A stretch of DNA of 64,000 bases from Cichorium intybus. Its lineage: Eukaryota; Streptophyta; Magnoliopsida; Asterales; Asteraceae. This document shows positions 11,292 through 21,881 of the stretch, one piece after another (position 1 is the first letter of the stretch; the number at the start of each line of letters is the position of its first letter). The notes below the pieces were generated by a model. The model saw nothing but the letters and a program-made list of their open reading frames with translations. It was not told the origin of the DNA and ran no database searches. The stretch covers positions 79,795,894 through 79,859,893 of the forward strand of contig CM042010.1 in NCBI GenBank assembly GCA_023525715.1, given 5' to 3'. The translations under genes and the position numbers were made by a program.

Positions 11292-12625
11292 ATGGAAAAC
11301 AGATCTCATATGGAAAACTTGTCAGACGCTGAGCGGAATTTCCTAAGGGATGAGGGTACCTCCCTATCGTTTAATCAGATACCTCTACTGGAGTCTGGTA
11401 ATTATAATATCCTTAACTCCTTTTATTTCTTATTCATTTCTCTAGCGTTTTGATTTTGTTTTAAACTATGTGAGGTATAGATTTTCCATATATATTACCG
11501 CTGGATCAGCTTTAAAATGATCCTGAAGTTCTTCCTCCGATGAGTATTATCTCAGAAGATCCAGGACCTTCATCTTTGAGCTTTGCTTATGAGCAATCTC
11601 AAAACTTACTTCTAGGTCGAATTTTAGTAATTTAATGTCAGTTTGGTTTTTATCTTCTAACATTTTTTTTTATTTTAAAGATCCATTTATGGACGAGTAC
11701 ATAACGAACAGTGGGATTATCCCTATGAATCAAGGATTCATGGCTGGCATGCTGAATGATGATCAACTACAGGTGATTCATAACGACAGTGTTGGAATGA
11801 ATCTCGAGTTTGAGGGAGGTTTTCAATACCAGGATCACCTTCAGATGATTCAAAGGAATCTGGAGGGATTTCAAAACCCTGGGTTCATAGCTGAAAATCA
11901 ACAGTTACTGCCGACGGCAGATTCTAATGTTATTGCACCAAATTTTATCTTTGGTTTAACAAATCAGGATCATGCTCAAATGATTCAGAATGACAATAGT
12001 ACAACCGGATTTGATTCTTTGAATCCAAGAGCCACAGTAATTGGCAGTGGAAGTGGTTCTAGACAGCCATTAAGTAAGGAAGCAATAGCTAAGCACTTTA
12101 ACAAGCCACTTATGCAAGCTGCAAGGGAACTTAACGTTGGATCAACACAGTTGAAGCAACGCTGTAGGAAGTTAGGCATCAAAAGTTGGCCTCGACGAAA
12201 GATTAAGAGTCTACAAACTCTTATTAACCATACTCAGGTTAAGAATTGTATTTCTTTTCCCTAATTTTAATTCCATGAGATTGTAATGACTGAAAGTATT
12301 TATGCAACAGGAATTGAATAATAATCCTAGTAAAGTAGACGTAATACTTGGTCTAGAGAACGAGAAAAGAGCAATAATCGAGGGTTCCAGTTCGGAGATA
12401 ACTGATACCACAAAGAGATTGAGGCAAGCTGCCTTTAAGGCTGTTTACAAGAAAAGAAAGGTTCAGAAGAGGGAGGAAGCTTCATCAGGGACCCATACAC
12501 AGCAGCAATCTCTCCCTTCTGTTCCTGCGATGAGTGGTTTTAACCATGATTTTCTCAAGATCGTAAGTGAAGAGAACCCAGAACACTTGGCAGGTGACAT
12601 AGCCCGCCTTCGGCTTTCAGATTGA
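11292..12625 (+). CDS. RWP-RK domain transcription factor-like gene (four coding exons; stop codon in exon 2)
   Basis: Proposed exons are 11292-11397, 11481-11615, 11681-12237 and 12311-12625. All three introns begin GT and end AG and keep phase (1, 1, 0), giving about 370 codons. Exon 3 encodes an RWP-RK domain (12070 to about 12220): LSKEAIAKHFNKPL, then an AARELNVGSTQLKQRCRKLGI helix pair, then SWPRRKIKSL. The signature RWPxRK has serine for the first arginine. RWP-RK proteins (RKD and NIN-like groups) are plant DNA-binding regulators; this one lacks visible GAF or PB1 parts and looks more like the short RKD type. Before the domain lie four or so QDH-x-QMIQ-like repeats (QLQVIHND, HLQMIQRN, HAQMIQND). 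Exon 4 begins with an ExEKRAII stretch and a basic KKRKVQKR segment, a possible nuclear signal. The TAA at 11513-11515 breaks the full frame at codon 47; an in-frame ATG at 11540 leaves the rest open. It lies antisense to the host element. Target and function are unknown. Confidence 0.75.
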
Positions 12626-13178
12626 ATTACAACCTATATTAGTTTAATGGAACTATTGGTAGGAATGATAGTAAGTTTTCGATAATAGTTATTGGTCAGG
12701 TATTATTGAATTGCCAGGTCTACTATGTAAGGATAGGGGTATAGGAGGTACATAAAGTATCTAGATGTATGGTTATATAGTATTATAAAATACTCCTATA
12801 GTATTTTAGCTTTATATTTTGTTTTAGAGTTTCTTTGTATATGGTTCTTGGTAAGTTTTTAGACTTGTTCACTACGACTATTTCTAAGTACATGTTAGTC
12901 ATACATTGGACAAATACAGTTGATCAGGCTCTATCTGTCCTAGGTATGATCACATAACTACCTAGGCCTACTCGTAGTGTTCAACTCATCTTATTACTCT
13001 TGTATTGTTCTGGTTATGACACTATTCTAGTATGTATGTACTTGTACTTATACTTTATAAAAATATCATTGTATTTTAAAGTATATTTTGTACAGATTGT
13101 TTTAGAGAGTTTTAGTCCCATTGTATTTATAGTTGTATATCTTAAATGGATTGATATACTTAGTTCACTATAAACAAT
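12626..13178. other. Internal region between the RWP-RK gene and the primer-binding site
   Basis: No gene seen. It presumably contains the 3' UTR of the RWP-RK gene on the plus strand and the element leader on the minus strand. An 86-codon minus-strand frame that runs into the LTR (13014-13274) is not supported. Confidence 0.5.
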
Positions 13179-13190
13179 GCTCTGATACCA
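13179..13190 (-). other. Primer-binding site of the RWP-RK element (initiator Met tRNA)
   Basis: The minus strand reads TGGTATCAGAGC, three bases from the LTR boundary at 13194. It fixes the element's orientation as minus. Confidence 0.9.
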
Positions 13191-15129
13191 ATCTGTCACA
13201 CCCCCAAACCACGATGGCAGAAACGTCTGAGGGTGGATGACTTCATGAACAGTATCACAACAACGTTTGTACAATAGTGATCAAAGTAAACACATCCATC
13301 ATATACATAATGGTAAATGTTACAATAGTTCAAAAGATTGTATGTTTTGAATACAATTACATTATGATATCAAAATACATAGTATGACGCCATAGCGACC
13401 CATCGTCAAAGGTTGTAGTTACCTTATCAATTTCCTGAGAATACAAGTAGTTTGAAAGAGTGTCAACATTACGTTGGTGAGTTCATAAGATTTTTGTATG
13501 AGAAAATCCATAATCCTTTTTCCTTGTAGAAAGATAGTGTTTGAAACCAGAAAATCCAATATTTTCTTATAAATGAGTAGTAGTCTTAAAACCCAAAGAC
13601 CGAAAATGTATAGGTATTTGTATACTTGAAAATAGTATTACGTAGTTTTATTCTTGTATAAAACCGTGTAAATAGGTGTTTACTAGTAGTCGAATCGTAG
13701 ATTTAATTCCACAAAAGTCGTATGTATAAGTAAACCGTACTTATATTTATATCTTTGATAAAACATAGTTTTAATTCCCATAGAATCAGTGTGTATAAGT
13801 AAAACCATACTTATATTTGTAACTTGTTAAAATGTAGTTTTAATACCATAAAACTTCTATAAGGAATCTCTTTCCTTGTAAAATGTAGTATTGTACTCCA
13901 AGAAAATCCAATATTTTCTTATGAATGTATCCAAGTCTTAAAAATCCAAAGACTATAATGTATAGCGTAGCTTGTAGTATAAAACCTTTGAAAATGTATA
14001 TTTCCACGTAAACAATTTATAAAGTTGATTTCCCATAAGAGACATCCTATAACCATACTGTGACCATGTAGGCCTGCTTCGACGTTTTTCAGGCGTCAGA
14101 CTGTTATGATATTTGTCACCTCAGACCCGTCGGTCTAGCTGTAGCTAGCAGCTCAGGTGCGGGGTTGTCAATCCCGTATAGATCTATACAGAAATATCAC
14201 GCTCTCTTACCGAGACTCTGGTTATAAATTTCAGGACTTATAGTATGCACTTAAATAAGTACTGTGAAGACCCGTCTCACAAAAATGTATGTATCAATCA
14301 ACTTGTTAAAGTTTGTATATGAAAAACCTTTGTATTTGTCCATCATCATTTTTCCCATGATAATATAGTAATGTATAATAATTATATATTTTATATAATT
14401 ATTTGTCTTCTTTAAAACGTCATAGTAACATTTGTATCAACAAACTATTCCTATAATAGTTTATTTTTAGTATTCCGTTGTGAAAAGCATATATTTACCA
14501 ATATATGTGAAATAACTTATTTAGATGGTTATAAAGAACTTCTTTTAAGATATATTTTTCACGATAGTGGTGTAATAAATTGGTTACACCCTTTATTAAT
14601 TCCAATATAATACTTCATGACTATCAAATAAAGAACGGCCAGGTAGAAGATCAAATGGGGAGGCAGGACCCTTTCAGCGTATAAGCCTTTCGGAAATCCA
14701 ACAACCTAGCCCAAACGATCGGCCTAGACACCGCCCTCGTAAGTAGATCATTCGATATTATTTTTGGAATTATAATTGAATTTCTTAATGATGTTTACAA
14801 AGTTCGCATTTCGTTTACTATTGTTATAAATGAGTATAAATAACTATTTTTATAGTATAACTTGTATTCTCCCCTTAAAAACTTGAATAAAGATAAAAAG
14901 AAGGGGTATGAACTCACCTCAATGTCGACTAGAATCTTATCGCCAATTGTTGTTAGATCGCCTAACTCTTTGTGCTTCTAACTCGAACTCACTATATTTG
15001 TAACTAAAATAGCTACTTCTAACGCTCATTCTTCGTATATTTCTATATATATCGATGGATCTTCTAACAATACTATCTAGTGATATAGAGATCGAGATTT
15101 GAGGTGTGAGGAAATGAGAGGATTGAAGC

Positions 15130-15140
15130 CTCTATTTATA
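15130..15140 (-). promoter_or_regulatory. TATA box in the 5' LTR of the RWP-RK element
   Basis: The minus strand reads TATAAATAGAG followed by GC, close to the plant consensus. It would start element transcription towards lower coordinates, opposite to the RWP-RK gene. Confidence 0.6.
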
Positions 15141-16093
15141 GTAAATTTATTTTCATATAGCGGCCCTCAAGATACAAATATTTGACGATTATAGCTTTTA
15201 GAAATTGTTAATGACAAAACATACCCTTAAAATACTCTTTAAATAGATTTAATAGTTTTTATATAAAATGAATGTTTTTTGTTTATAAAAATATGATATA
15301 CAAAAATCGTAGTTTAATAATATCAACTTTTTAACTAAAAGTCTTTAACGAGTTAACGAAAGGGTATTAATTGTAAGTTTAATAAAAATATAGGGTTTAA
15401 ATGTAAATACAATTTCATCTTAAAGAAAAAGAAAATATTAAATATAAAACTAATATCAATAATATTTAATTTTGACGTCAGATTGTTCGTATCGACGATA
15501 TGGTTTTGACGGTAAATTTTTCGTTTTATAAACCGGCATAATATTATTGATAAACTTAAAAATATGTATTGAATACGTAGTGTTGGAAATGAAAATACGA
15601 ATTCTTTGAGGGTAAAATGTGTAAAATTGATTAAATAATGAAGTGGGACCCGCTTTATATTATAATAATATTTAAAATCATGAATTTTAAATCTTGCATT
15701 TGGTCTCCACCGGTAGGTGGAGAAGTTGAAAAAAAATGTATTTAATAAATTTTTTTTTATAAATATATTATAATAATTAAACGTCGCTTTCAAGTTAAAT
15801 TATACGTTTTTCTATCATAACTTTTTATATATAATGTTTGGTAAAAATATAAATATATATTCGAAACCGTCGTATTTTTATATACGTTTTGATATAAAAT
15901 TTGTAATATTCTGACGAGTTTTGAATTTTACGGTTCACTATTCACGCCGGTTACTATTCATGCCGTAATTTTTTTTTATATTAAAACATCTAGCTCTGCA
16001 TGGTTTGTTCGTATAATTGACTTAAATTAGCATACGTAATATTATAATATCAAATAATACAACGTAGAGATTATGAAATTTACATTTTACATA

Positions 16094-16140
16094 TTGACTT
16101 AACGTACGCTTTGGTTGACTTGAGTTGACTTTCGTTGACT
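16094..16140. promoter_or_regulatory. Cluster of four TTGACT (W-box-like) motifs in U3 of the RWP-RK element
   Basis: TTGACT occurs at 16094, 16115, 16125 and 16135, the last three exactly 10 bases apart, and a TTGACA follows at 16144. TTGAC is the core bound by WRKY factors. The same cluster stands at 9723-9769 in the other LTR. Confidence 0.45.
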
Positions 16141-16158
16141 AATTTGACAGTTCTCACA

Positions 16159-16163
16159 ACATA
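16159..16163. repeat. Target-site duplication ACATA, right copy
   Basis: It directly follows the LTR end TCTCACA and is identical to 6817-6821. Confidence 0.9.
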
Positions 16164-16386
16164 ATACTTAAATTAACAGCGGAAACATTTGAAAATACTA
16201 ATGTAGTTCATTGACATCAATCTCTTGAATGCGATGCCGTCAAGCCTTGCCCTTCCCTTTGTCATTTGAATTACCTGAAATGTTATAAAATCAATGGGTA
16301 AGCTTAAAGCTTAGTGAGTCCACAAGTTACCATACACGCCCACACATTAAACAACCCGTCCTCGAGAACGACCCGACCCTACCCGC

Positions 16387-16542
16387 CATACAACAGCTAC
16401 GGGCGTCCATCATACAACAGCTATGGACACGGGAAGGTTCTACCCATCATACAACAGCTATGGGTTCCCGGTTATGGCCCAGCCCATCATACAACAGCTA
16501 TGGGACAAGGAAATAGTCCAACTCGCCATACAACAGCCACGA
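16387..16542. repeat. Short imperfect tandem repeats inside the G1 LTR, second copy
   Basis: Counterpart of 256-412 in the right LTR, with the same CAACAGCTATGG-type motif repeated five times and a few base changes. Confidence 0.7.
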
Positions 16543-17332
16543 GGGGACACGCATCAGTACTGAGCCCAACAACAAATAACCACAGATATAGAGCAAATCA
16601 TATAACTGTAAACAACACACAAGATGCCTAACATGCAACATCATATAGTAAAGTGAGGATACTCACCTGATTCGAAACTGTGTAGATATTCTCTAATATC
16701 CCCACCTAGCCCGTCCACACACCTAAATCCCACACACATACAACATATCAATTACTGACCAGGCTCTTGCAGACCTGCCTAAAGGTTAGACTCAATATTT
16801 GCCATCAAACCGTGGTCAAAACTAAGTTCCTGGTCAAACAGTCGCTCTCCGCGGCGTGGCTCCTCGTCCTACGCGCCACGGCTATCATCGAATAAACACG
16901 GGGTTTCAGCCGAGTCCGCGTCGCTGACATAGCCAGTCCGCATCGCGGCTCGTAACTTTCCAAAATGTTTTTAGCGTTTAACAGTGCATCAATCGGCTAG
17001 GGTTTCACTCCAAACCCTTCCTGAGATCAGAAACTACCCTAAGATGACTTCCTTAGGGACATGCTCCTTAGTCTAACCCTAAGGGTTACAAGTCATCTAA
17101 GACTACTACTTAAGGGATAACACCATAAAAACGGGATAAACTGAAATATCAGTAGGTAGATCCTCATACATTGCTTCTGGAAAACAGAGAAATGCACCCG
17201 ATCGACTACAGCCTTTCCCCACGTTGTATTTCTTCCTTCAAGCCTCCAAAGCCTTGGAACCAAAGAGTCTCTGCTGAAACCAGACGCCTCTGCTCCAGAA
17301 AACTCCCAAAAACACGAACCCTAGGGCTGGGT

Positions 17333-17343
17333 CCCTTTATATA
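17333..17343 (-). promoter_or_regulatory. TATA box in the G1 5' LTR
   Basis: The same TATATAAAGGG on the minus strand as at 1216-1226. This copy lies in the 5' LTR and would be the element's own promoter, but the nested insertion now separates it from gag and pol by about 9 kb. Confidence 0.6.
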
Positions 17344-17503
17344 GGCGTTTAAATCCGAATTAGGGTTTTTCACTTTAGAGGCGCACCGCGTCGTGGGATC
17401 TTTAGAACAGCGCCGCGCGTACAAATCCTTCGCGATTCTAGATTCTTCCTAAAGCCGCGCCGCGGATTCCTTCGGGCCGCGACTCGGCGGAACGGGTCTT
17501 ACA

Positions 17504-18039
17504 GCTATGGGCTTAGTTGAAAAACCACCAAGCTTAACACTACTTAAAGTGTTAAATGGGTTCATTTGGAGCTTACACTAGTGAACCACTCAAACCCTAA
17601 CCCTCTCTATCATTCTCTATTTCCGTTTTTGAAGACACAACCGCAGTGTTCGATTATCTCCCGGAGATTCAGACGTTGGATCGCCATGAAACTTCAACCG
17701 AAGGTTCCCAAGACATAATTAAAATTGGATTAGGGCTGGTAAATGTGAATATTAATATGCTGTCTGTGTTTGAATTCACTAAGCTTTGTGCTTACGGTTT
17801 TCCCTAACATTTTTCAGGTGTTAAGATCAAGGAGGCTAAGGCGTGACTTGGAGCACCGGGATGCCACTACTAGAAGAATTTCTATTTTGGGACATTATTA
17901 TTTTATGCTTCCACACTTTACAATGTTTATTTTGCCATAAGTTGGTTTTGAGATATTTATCTTTTGGAAACTTATAATATCTTTTTATAAAAGTTGTTTT
18001 AAAAGTTCAAATATTTTGCGAAAAATTTTGGGTGTTACA
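17504..18039 (+). repeat. 5' LTR of G2, truncated by G1 and internally deleted
   Basis: 17504-17717 matches 22031-22244 and 17718-18039 matches 24260-24583, so about 2.0 kb is deleted between. The join lies in a TAA/TTAAAA microhomology near 17718. Confidence 0.85.
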
Positions 18040-18042
18040 AGT

Positions 18043-18054
18043 TGGTATCAGAGC
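18043..18054 (+). other. Primer-binding site of G2 (initiator Met tRNA)
   Basis: TGGTATCAGAGC three bases after the 5' LTR, in the plus orientation. Confidence 0.9.
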
Positions 18055-18605
18055 ACACGTTTGAGGGAACTAGGCATTCTTAGGAATGTTCTAGACTCAA
18101 ATTTGAGGGTATTAAAAATTTTATTTTCTTTAAATATTTTCTTTAAAAGATTTCTTTAAAACTTTTGAAGACTAGTAGTGGATTATCTCGTGGTGTGCCA
18201 GTCAACCAGCCAAGTAAGCTTTATTTCATATGTTTCTTACTTTGTTAAATTGTTAATTTTGGATTGTTTCAATTAGCCTTAAATTATTAGATTATATACT
18301 TGTTAGTATTATCATGTGAGAGAGTTGTATAAATAAACGGCTAGAGCGAACTGGAAATTTTGAAACTAGACGCGAATGCGAAATTGGAACTTGTGTGGAA
18401 GGTAGTAGAAGGGCCCCTACTATTTGAAGCACCGGTGCCGATTTCGGGTCGGGCAAGGTTGAAATTTTTTCGGTAAGCTGAGTGTTTCGTCTTCCTAGAA
18501 ATTTTTTCGGTAAGCTGAGTGTTTCCTCTATTTCTGCTAGACATGTTCCTAATATATACCCCTTAGGTTTTCATGTTTATAAGTTGTTATAAATCGTTGA
18601 AGCAG
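18055..18605 (+). other. G2 leader and residual gag/intron region
   Basis: No gag frame or zinc knuckle can be recognised, so gag is deleted. A segment reading AAATTTTTTCGGTAAGCTGA occurs twice (about 18462 and 18500). Each copy holds GTAAGC, a possible splice donor. The AT-rich stretch up to CAG at 18603-18605 precedes the protease at the same phase as the candidate intron of G1. Confidence 0.5.
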
Positions 18606-19240
18606 ACACGTACTTGGTTAGTTCTAAGCCCGATATTGTTATGTTCGATAGCGGTGCTACTCATTCGTTCGTTTCTCACACTTTTTCTAATCGTCTGGGA
18701 CTAGACGTTGGTAGACTATCTTGTCTAATGGTTGTCCGGGTTGCAGACAACCAGATTCTTTATGTTACCAATGTATATCGCGGTTGTACTCCAGGGATCT
18801 CTGGCATAGAGTTTCCTATTGATTTGATTCCCATTGCTATGAGGGAAGTATGTGTCCCCGTGGGCATGGACTGGCCGGATACTTTTGAAGCGGAGATTCC
18901 ATGTCATCGTAAGCAGGTGCGGGTTCAAACCCAAGTGAGGGAGAATTGGTCATTAAGTGGGGATCGCCTATCCGTAGCTTCTTGTTCAGCGACCGTGGTG
19001 GTTAGTGACGTTGTGATTGTTCCCGAGTTAGTGGCGTATTCATAGAGGAACTAAATGGAGTGCCGCCGGTTCGGCAAGAAGGGTTCCGTATCGACTTGGT
19101 GTCGGGTGTAGCTCCGGTAGCCAAGGCTCCTTATCGACTGACACCACCAGAGATGAAAGAACTTCATAGTCATCTTCAGGAACGGAGTGATAGAGGTTTT
19201 ATTAGGCCGAGTATTTTTCTTTCCCCTCTTGCACTATAAC
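18606..19240 (+). pseudogene. G2 protease and start of reverse transcriptase, first copy
   Basis: The aspartic protease active site DSGATHSFVS (about 18650) begins a frame open to 19045. A frame change then leads into VPPVRQEGFRIDLVSG and APYRLTPPEMKEL (about 19060-19170), the entry to reverse transcriptase. The copy stops near FIRPS at about 19215, where a second protease begins. It differs from the second copy at many codons, so it is not a recent duplication. Confidence 0.8.
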
Positions 19241-19292
19241 TTTGTTCTATTTTGAATGGCATTCATGATTGTTATATATAATTGTGAATTAG

Positions 19293-21870
19293 GCACGTAT
19301 TTGCTAGATTCTGAGTCCGCTGCTGTTATGTTTGATAGCGGTGCCACTCATTCTTTCGTATTCTGCACTTTTATTAATCGTTTGGGCCGGAGTATCGGAA
19401 AATTTGCTCACCCAATGATCATCGATGTTGCTGACAACCGAACTATATAGGTCACCGATGTTTATCGGGGTTACACACTCGAGTTTTCTGGGGTTGAATT
19501 CTCCATTGATCTTATTCCTATTGCGATGCGGGAGCTTTGCATTATTGTAGGCATGGATTGGCTGGACGCGTTTGATGCGGAAATCCATTTCCGGAAGAAA
19601 GAATTCGTGTTCAAAACCCTAGGGGTGGAGAACTTATTATTCAAGGGGATATTCCCCGTCTGGACATGGGTTCTTGCTCCTCTGCAGTAGCTCTTGTCGA
19701 TGTTCATATTGTTTCCGACTTCAACGATGTCTTTCCGGAAGAACTCCCTGGTTTGCCACCTATTCGACAAGTGGAGTTTCATATTGATTTAATTCGGTGT
19801 GCGACTCTGGTAGCTAAATCTCCTTATCGTTTTGCGCCACCTGAAATGAAAAAACTTCAGGATCAGCTCCAGGAACTAAGTGAAAAAGGGTTTATACGGC
19901 CAAGCTGCTCGCTATGGAAGCTCCTATTCTATTTGTGAAAAAGAAAGACGACTCCCAACGAATGTGTATTGGTTATAGGGAGCTAAACAAGCGCATGGTA
20001 AAGAATAGATACCCGGTACAACGCATTGACGATCTTTTCGATCAGCTTCAGGGAGCGTCTTGGTTCTCCATGATCGATTTGCGCTCTGGTTACCATCAGA
20101 TGCGAGTTCGGGGGGAAGACATAGATAATACAGCATTCCGTACTCGATAAGGGCATTTTGAGTTCGTGGTGATGCCTTTTGGGCTCACCAATGCACCCGC
20201 AGCCTTTATGGATCTCATGAACTGGGTGTGCATTCCGATGCTTGACCGTTCGGTCATAGTGTTTATTGATGATATCTTGGTCTATTCTAAGACCAAAGAG
20301 GAGCATGAACGACACCTTCGGGAGATTCTAGAGACTCTGGGAAGAGAAACGCTTTATGCTAAGTTCTTCTTAAAGTGTGAATTCTGGTTAGAAGAACTGC
20401 AGTTCTTGGGACACGTAGTAAATAAGGATGGCACTGTGGTTGATCAGGCTAAGGTTGATGCGGTTAAGAAATGGGGGATACCAAAAACACCTTCAGAGAT
20501 TTGCAGTTTTCTGGGTCTAGCCAGATATTACTGAAGGTTCATCGAAAATTTCTCCAATATCGCATTGCCACTCTCCCGATTGACCAAGAAATCAGTGAAG
20601 TTTTTCTGAAGACCGGAGCAACAATCTGTGTTTGATGAGTCGAGAAACCGATTATGTAATGCTACAATCTTAGCCCTACATGATGGGGTAGAAGATATGG
20701 TGGTGTATTGTGATGCATCGCATCAAGTTCTTGGTGCCATGTTAATGCAACGAGGCAGGGTGATAGCCTATGTCTCCCCACAGCTGAAACCCCACGAACG
20801 GAACTACCCCACTCATGATTTGGAGCTTGGGGCTGTTGTTTTCGCTCTTAATATTTGGAGACACTACCTCTATGGAGAGAAGTGTATCATATACACTGAC
20901 CATAAGAGTTTGAAATACTTGTTTGACCAGCGGGATTCGAATATGAGGCATATCAAATGGTTAGATGTGGTGAAAGATTATGATTGTGAAATTCACTACC
21001 ACCCCGGTAAAGCTAATGTGGTAGCTGATGCTCTCAGTCGTAAACAGTCTGCCGAACCGATTCGAGCTAAGTGCCTCCGTATGACGATGATGCTCTCAGT
21101 CAAAAGACGACAATACTGGAGGAAAACCTCAAGCCGGAGAAGAGTTAGGCACATGATTACATTTTAGCACAGCCTTTCATCCGCAGACAGACGGGCTGAG
21201 TGAGCGGACGATTCAGACATTAGAGGACATGCTTAGGGCATGTGCGATTGATTTTGGGGGTAGTTGGGATGACCATCTAAATCTAGCTGAGTTTTATTAT
21301 AACAACAGCTATCACTCGAGCATTAAGATGCCTCCGCATGAAACCTTGTCTGGGAAAAAGTGCAGGACACCCGTTTGTTGGGGCGAGGTTGGGCAGAGGG
21401 TACTTGGGAGTACCGATATCGTGCTACAGACTACTGCGAAAATCGAAGTGATTCGGGATCATTTGGTCACAGCGAGGAGTCGTCAGAAAAGTTATGCTGA
21501 CAAAAGACGTTTCGATCTTGAGTTCCAGGGTGGAGACTATGTTATGCTAAAAGTCTTTCCCTGGAAGAGTGTGATCGGTTTTCGATAACGAGGGAAGCTT
21601 GGACCCAGATTTATTAGACCTTATAAGGTCATAGCTCGCGTTGGAAATGTGGCTTATCTCTTAGAACTGCCTGACGAGCTTAGTCATAGCTCGATTGCTA
21701 GTTTGGAACGAAAGACGAAAGCTCTCCGCAACAAGATTATAAACCTGGTTAAAGTGCAGTGGCAGCATAGGAAAGGCTCGGAGTGGACCAGGGAACCGGA
21801 AGACGAGATGAGGGCTCATTATCTAGATCTGTTTTTAGGCAATGACTTCGAGGACGTAGTCCGTTCTTAG
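19293..21870 (+). pseudogene. pol: G2 protease-pol, second copy, with integrase core deleted
   Basis: The second protease active site DSGATHSFVF is at about 19335, with a TAG at 19448-19450. Reverse transcriptase follows in broken frames: APYRFAPPEM-like entry (about 19810), LFVKKKDDS (about 19930), FIDDILVYS (about 20260). RNase H shows YCDASHQVLGAML (about 20706) and YTDHKSLKYL (about 20893). Near 21130-21170 the frame jumps from the RNase H end straight to FHPQTDGLSERTIQTL, so the integrase zinc finger and most catalytic residues are gone. The chromodomain-like tail WQHRKGSEWTREPEDEM is at about 21761. Several stops and frameshifts are present; it is non-functional. Confidence 0.85.
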
Positions 21871-21881
21871 TGGGGGAGAGT
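21869..21881 (+). other. Polypurine tract of G2
   Basis: AGTGGGGGAGAGT directly before the 3' LTR, as in G1. Confidence 0.85.

Larger units (their letters stand above)
13194..16158 (-). repeat. 5' LTR of the RWP-RK element
   Basis: Nearly identical to 6822-9787. As the LTR next to the primer-binding site it would hold the element's promoter. A 146-codon minus-strand frame at 15353-15793 is AT-rich chance sequence, broken in the other LTR. Confidence 0.9.
16159..17503 (-). repeat. G1 5' LTR, outer part after the nested element
   Basis: It resumes with ACATAATACTTAAATTAAC, the same sequence as positions 32-50, and runs to TCTTACA at 17503. The first five bases repeat 6817-6821 as the target duplication of the nested insertion. 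Confidence 0.9.

Noticed and set aside
15353..15793. 146-codon minus-strand frame in the LTR of the RWP-RK element
   Set aside because: The AT-rich F/I/N/Y translation has no domain and is not kept in the other LTR.
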